Below are positions 62,366-64,000 of a DNA stretch of 64,000 nucleotides, one piece after another. Under the pieces are notes generated by a model that saw only the letters and a list, made by a program, of their open reading frames with translations, was not told the origin of the DNA and ran no database searches. This DNA is from Lasiodiplodia sp. COLG20 (Eukaryota > Ascomycota > Dothideomycetes > Botryosphaeriales > Botryosphaeriaceae). The position numbers and the translations under genes are program-made. The stretch's first letter is position 1. Each line of letters begins with the position of its first letter. The stretch is taken from assembly GCA_009801085.1 (NCBI GenBank), contig VNWV01000001.1, forward strand, positions 2,232,001-2,296,000, in the 5' to 3' direction.

Positions 62366-63320
62366 ATGGCGTCGAGAAGAAAGGTCTTGCTCAAGGTGCG
62401 CCGCCCACCCTCCGCGACGATAGGGGAACTAGACTGACGCAAAGTGAAGGTCATCATCCTCGGCGACAGTGGCGTCGGCAAGACCAGCTTGATGAATCAA
62501 TATGTACGTCGTTCCCATCGCAGCCCATACCGCCTCCCACCCTTGTTGCTCATGATAATAACATCGGTTACACACAGGTGAACAAGAAGTTCAGCGCGAG
62601 CTACAAGGCCACCATCGGCGCCGACTTCCTGACCAAAGAGGTCCTCGTCGATGATCGCTTGGTGACGATGCAGGTGGGTGAATGCCGACGAAGCCAATGG
62701 GGCATACGCTGATGTCGGTATAGCTCTGGGATACCGCAGGACAAGAGCGCTTCCAGTCCCTCGGCGTTGCCTTCTACCGCGGTGCCGATTGCTGCGTCCT
62801 TGTCTACGATGTGAACAACGCCAAGAGTTTCGACACCCTTGATAGCTGGAGGGACGAATTCCTGATCCAGGCGAGCCCCATGGATCCCGAGAGTTTCCCC
62901 TTCGTATGGACCCAGGCTCCGATCTTACGTTGATTCAGTCTGTTGATTTTGGAACAGGTCGTTATCGGTAACAAGATTGATGTTGAGGAGAGCAAGCGCA
63001 TGGTAAGGATGGTTGCCTAGCGGGCGATGACGACAGGGCTGATTGTACATCCAGATCTCGACCAAGCGCGCCATGGCATTCTGCAACTCCAAGGGCGGCA
63101 TCCCCTATTTCGAGACCAGCGCCAAGGAGGCTATCAACGTCGAGCAGGCGTTTGAGGGTAGGGACCCCCCAACCGCTGGATTGATGATCCCCACTAATTG
63201 CGCCCCGCAGTCATCGCGCGCCAGGCCCTTGCGCAGGAGGAGGCAGGCGACTTCAACCAGGATTTCCCCGAGACGATACCCATCAACCTCGACGGCGACC
63301 GTGACGGTTGCGCGTGCTAG
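62366..63320 (+). CDS. YPT7: Rab7/Ypt7 small GTPase
   Basis: Seven exons: 62366-62395, 62450-62503, 62578-62673, 62724-62903, 62958-63002, 63055-63157 and 63211-63320; six introns of 50-74 bp; 205 aa, the exact Rab7 size. The G motifs are intact: P-loop GDSGVGKT (15-22), switch I ATIGADF, DTAGQE (63-68), NKID (125-128) and ETSAK (155-159). The C-terminus ends CAC, a double-geranylgeranyl site. Rab7/Ypt7 drives late endosome/vacuole fusion through HOPS and autophagosome-vacuole fusion. The short 10-codon first exon starts [10 protein letters not shown], as in other fungal orthologues. Confidence 0.96.
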
Positions 63321-63934
63321 ACGGCTTCGCATCTCTTCCGTCGTTTTACTAGAGGATATGCGGTGGGGACGGTAACATTATACGAGTGATTCTGGTTCAT
63401 GGCCGAGGCGTTCTGATTGGTTCTATTTGTTCTTCCTGGCGGTCCGCAACAAGCGCTTAAAGAGGGCATCCCGGGTCTCGGATGTAATTTCGAATATGAT
63501 GCAACGCGAAAGAGTGTACATACGCGCGGAATGGTGATTTTGTTTGCAGGTCACGCGCGTGCCGCTGGATTGTTGCTATCAGGCGCCAAGCTTCCAGGAG
63601 CAGATGCGGCGTGCCGTCGGAAGCGAGACAGGGACATGTAGTGGGAACCTGCTGGCACGGAGGTCCCCAACTACCCTATGCAACACCAGATGTCAGATCC
63701 CTCTCTGCGCACCTGCCACCCCCTCGCGACCCGGCCCATGTGCAGCGCTCACGACCTCCATGCACCGCGAAGCCCGGGAAGTCGCCGCACCCTCGCTCCT
63801 CTCATCCCCGCAACCTAGTCTCTGCCGATAGCCTAAACATCTTGTCATCGCGCCCACACCTGCTTATCGGACCTTCCCATTCCATACACTGGGCGCTTCC
63901 GCCGAGGCCTGAAACATCCCGCAACAACACCACC
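63321..63934. other. intergenic
   Basis: 614 bp with no supported gene. It contains the YPT7 3' end and the likely promoter of the gene beginning at 63935. Confidence 0.5.
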
Positions 63935-64000
63935 ATGGACGGAGCGGTCAGGCCTGCGCTGGGCGCACGAACATCATCCGTTCACTCCGTCTCCCACAGT
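63935..64000 (+). CDS. 5' end of a gene cut by the window edge
   Basis: An ATG in strong context (caccaccATGG) opens 22 codons (MDGAVRPALGARTSSVHSVS and on) that run to the last base. The Ser/Arg composition suggests a disordered N-terminus. The product cannot be named from this fragment. Confidence 0.45.
   Translation, partial: MDGAVRPALGARTSSVHSVSHS

Overview
The window is nuclear DNA of a filamentous ascomycete (Pezizomycotina). The evidence is the gene architecture: short GT-AG introns of about 46-180 bp with CTAAC/CTGAC-type branch sites, Kex2 (KR) processing sites, fungal cell-surface proteins (CBM18, GPI-anchored, Mid2-like), an aspergillopepsin-type protease, and housekeeping genes such as YPT7/Rab7, PEX4, RRP46 and a Sam35-like metaxin. 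No PKS, NRPS, rRNA, tRNA, CRISPR array or intact transposase was seen. The genus cannot be fixed from sequence alone. Intron-containing genes were rebuilt by joining reading frames across consensus splice sites. Every join keeps the frame, but none is confirmed by transcript data.

Region by region. 1-1.3 kb: the possible tail of a cut-off gene and a secreted PAF-acetylhydrolase-like esterase. 3.9-12.6 kb: five oxidative or reductive tailoring-type genes (NmrA-like reductase, SnoaL/NTF2-like protein, DUF1772 anthrone-oxygenase-like protein, cytochrome P450, FAD monooxygenase) in mixed orientation. They look like a small aromatic-metabolite tailoring cluster or the edge of a larger one, with no synthase in view. 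14.5-17.7 kb: an LDAH-type hydrolase with Cys in place of the usual Ser nucleophile, and a secreted aspartic protease. 19.9-25.5 kb: cell-surface genes (small Kex2-processed secreted protein, Cys-rich single-pass membrane protein, GPI-anchored two-CBM18 protein). 27.3-29.8 kb: a secreted S41-type protease.

30.4-35.5 kb: a compact metabolic group. A family III CoA-transferase and a 3-hydroxyacyl-CoA/L-carnitine-dehydrogenase-type enzyme are transcribed divergently from a 533-bp intergenic region carrying a TATA box in each direction. A YWTD beta-propeller gene follows. 35.5-38.7 kb is repeat-rich, with a 57-bp minisatellite, an orphan gene and remnants of a TIR/MITE-like element. 38.7-41.6 kb: a secreted ten-exon GH92 alpha-mannosidase whose first intron appears to be GC-AG.

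42-64 kb is mostly conserved single-copy biology: a SAM methyltransferase with a long disordered N-terminus, a Sam35/metaxin-like protein, a receptor-like membrane protein, an ADGF/CECR1-type adenosine deaminase, a multi-pass membrane protein, divergent RRP46 and PEX4, a small membrane protein, a second NmrA-like/isoflavone-reductase-like gene, YPT7, and the first 22 codons of a gene running off the right edge.
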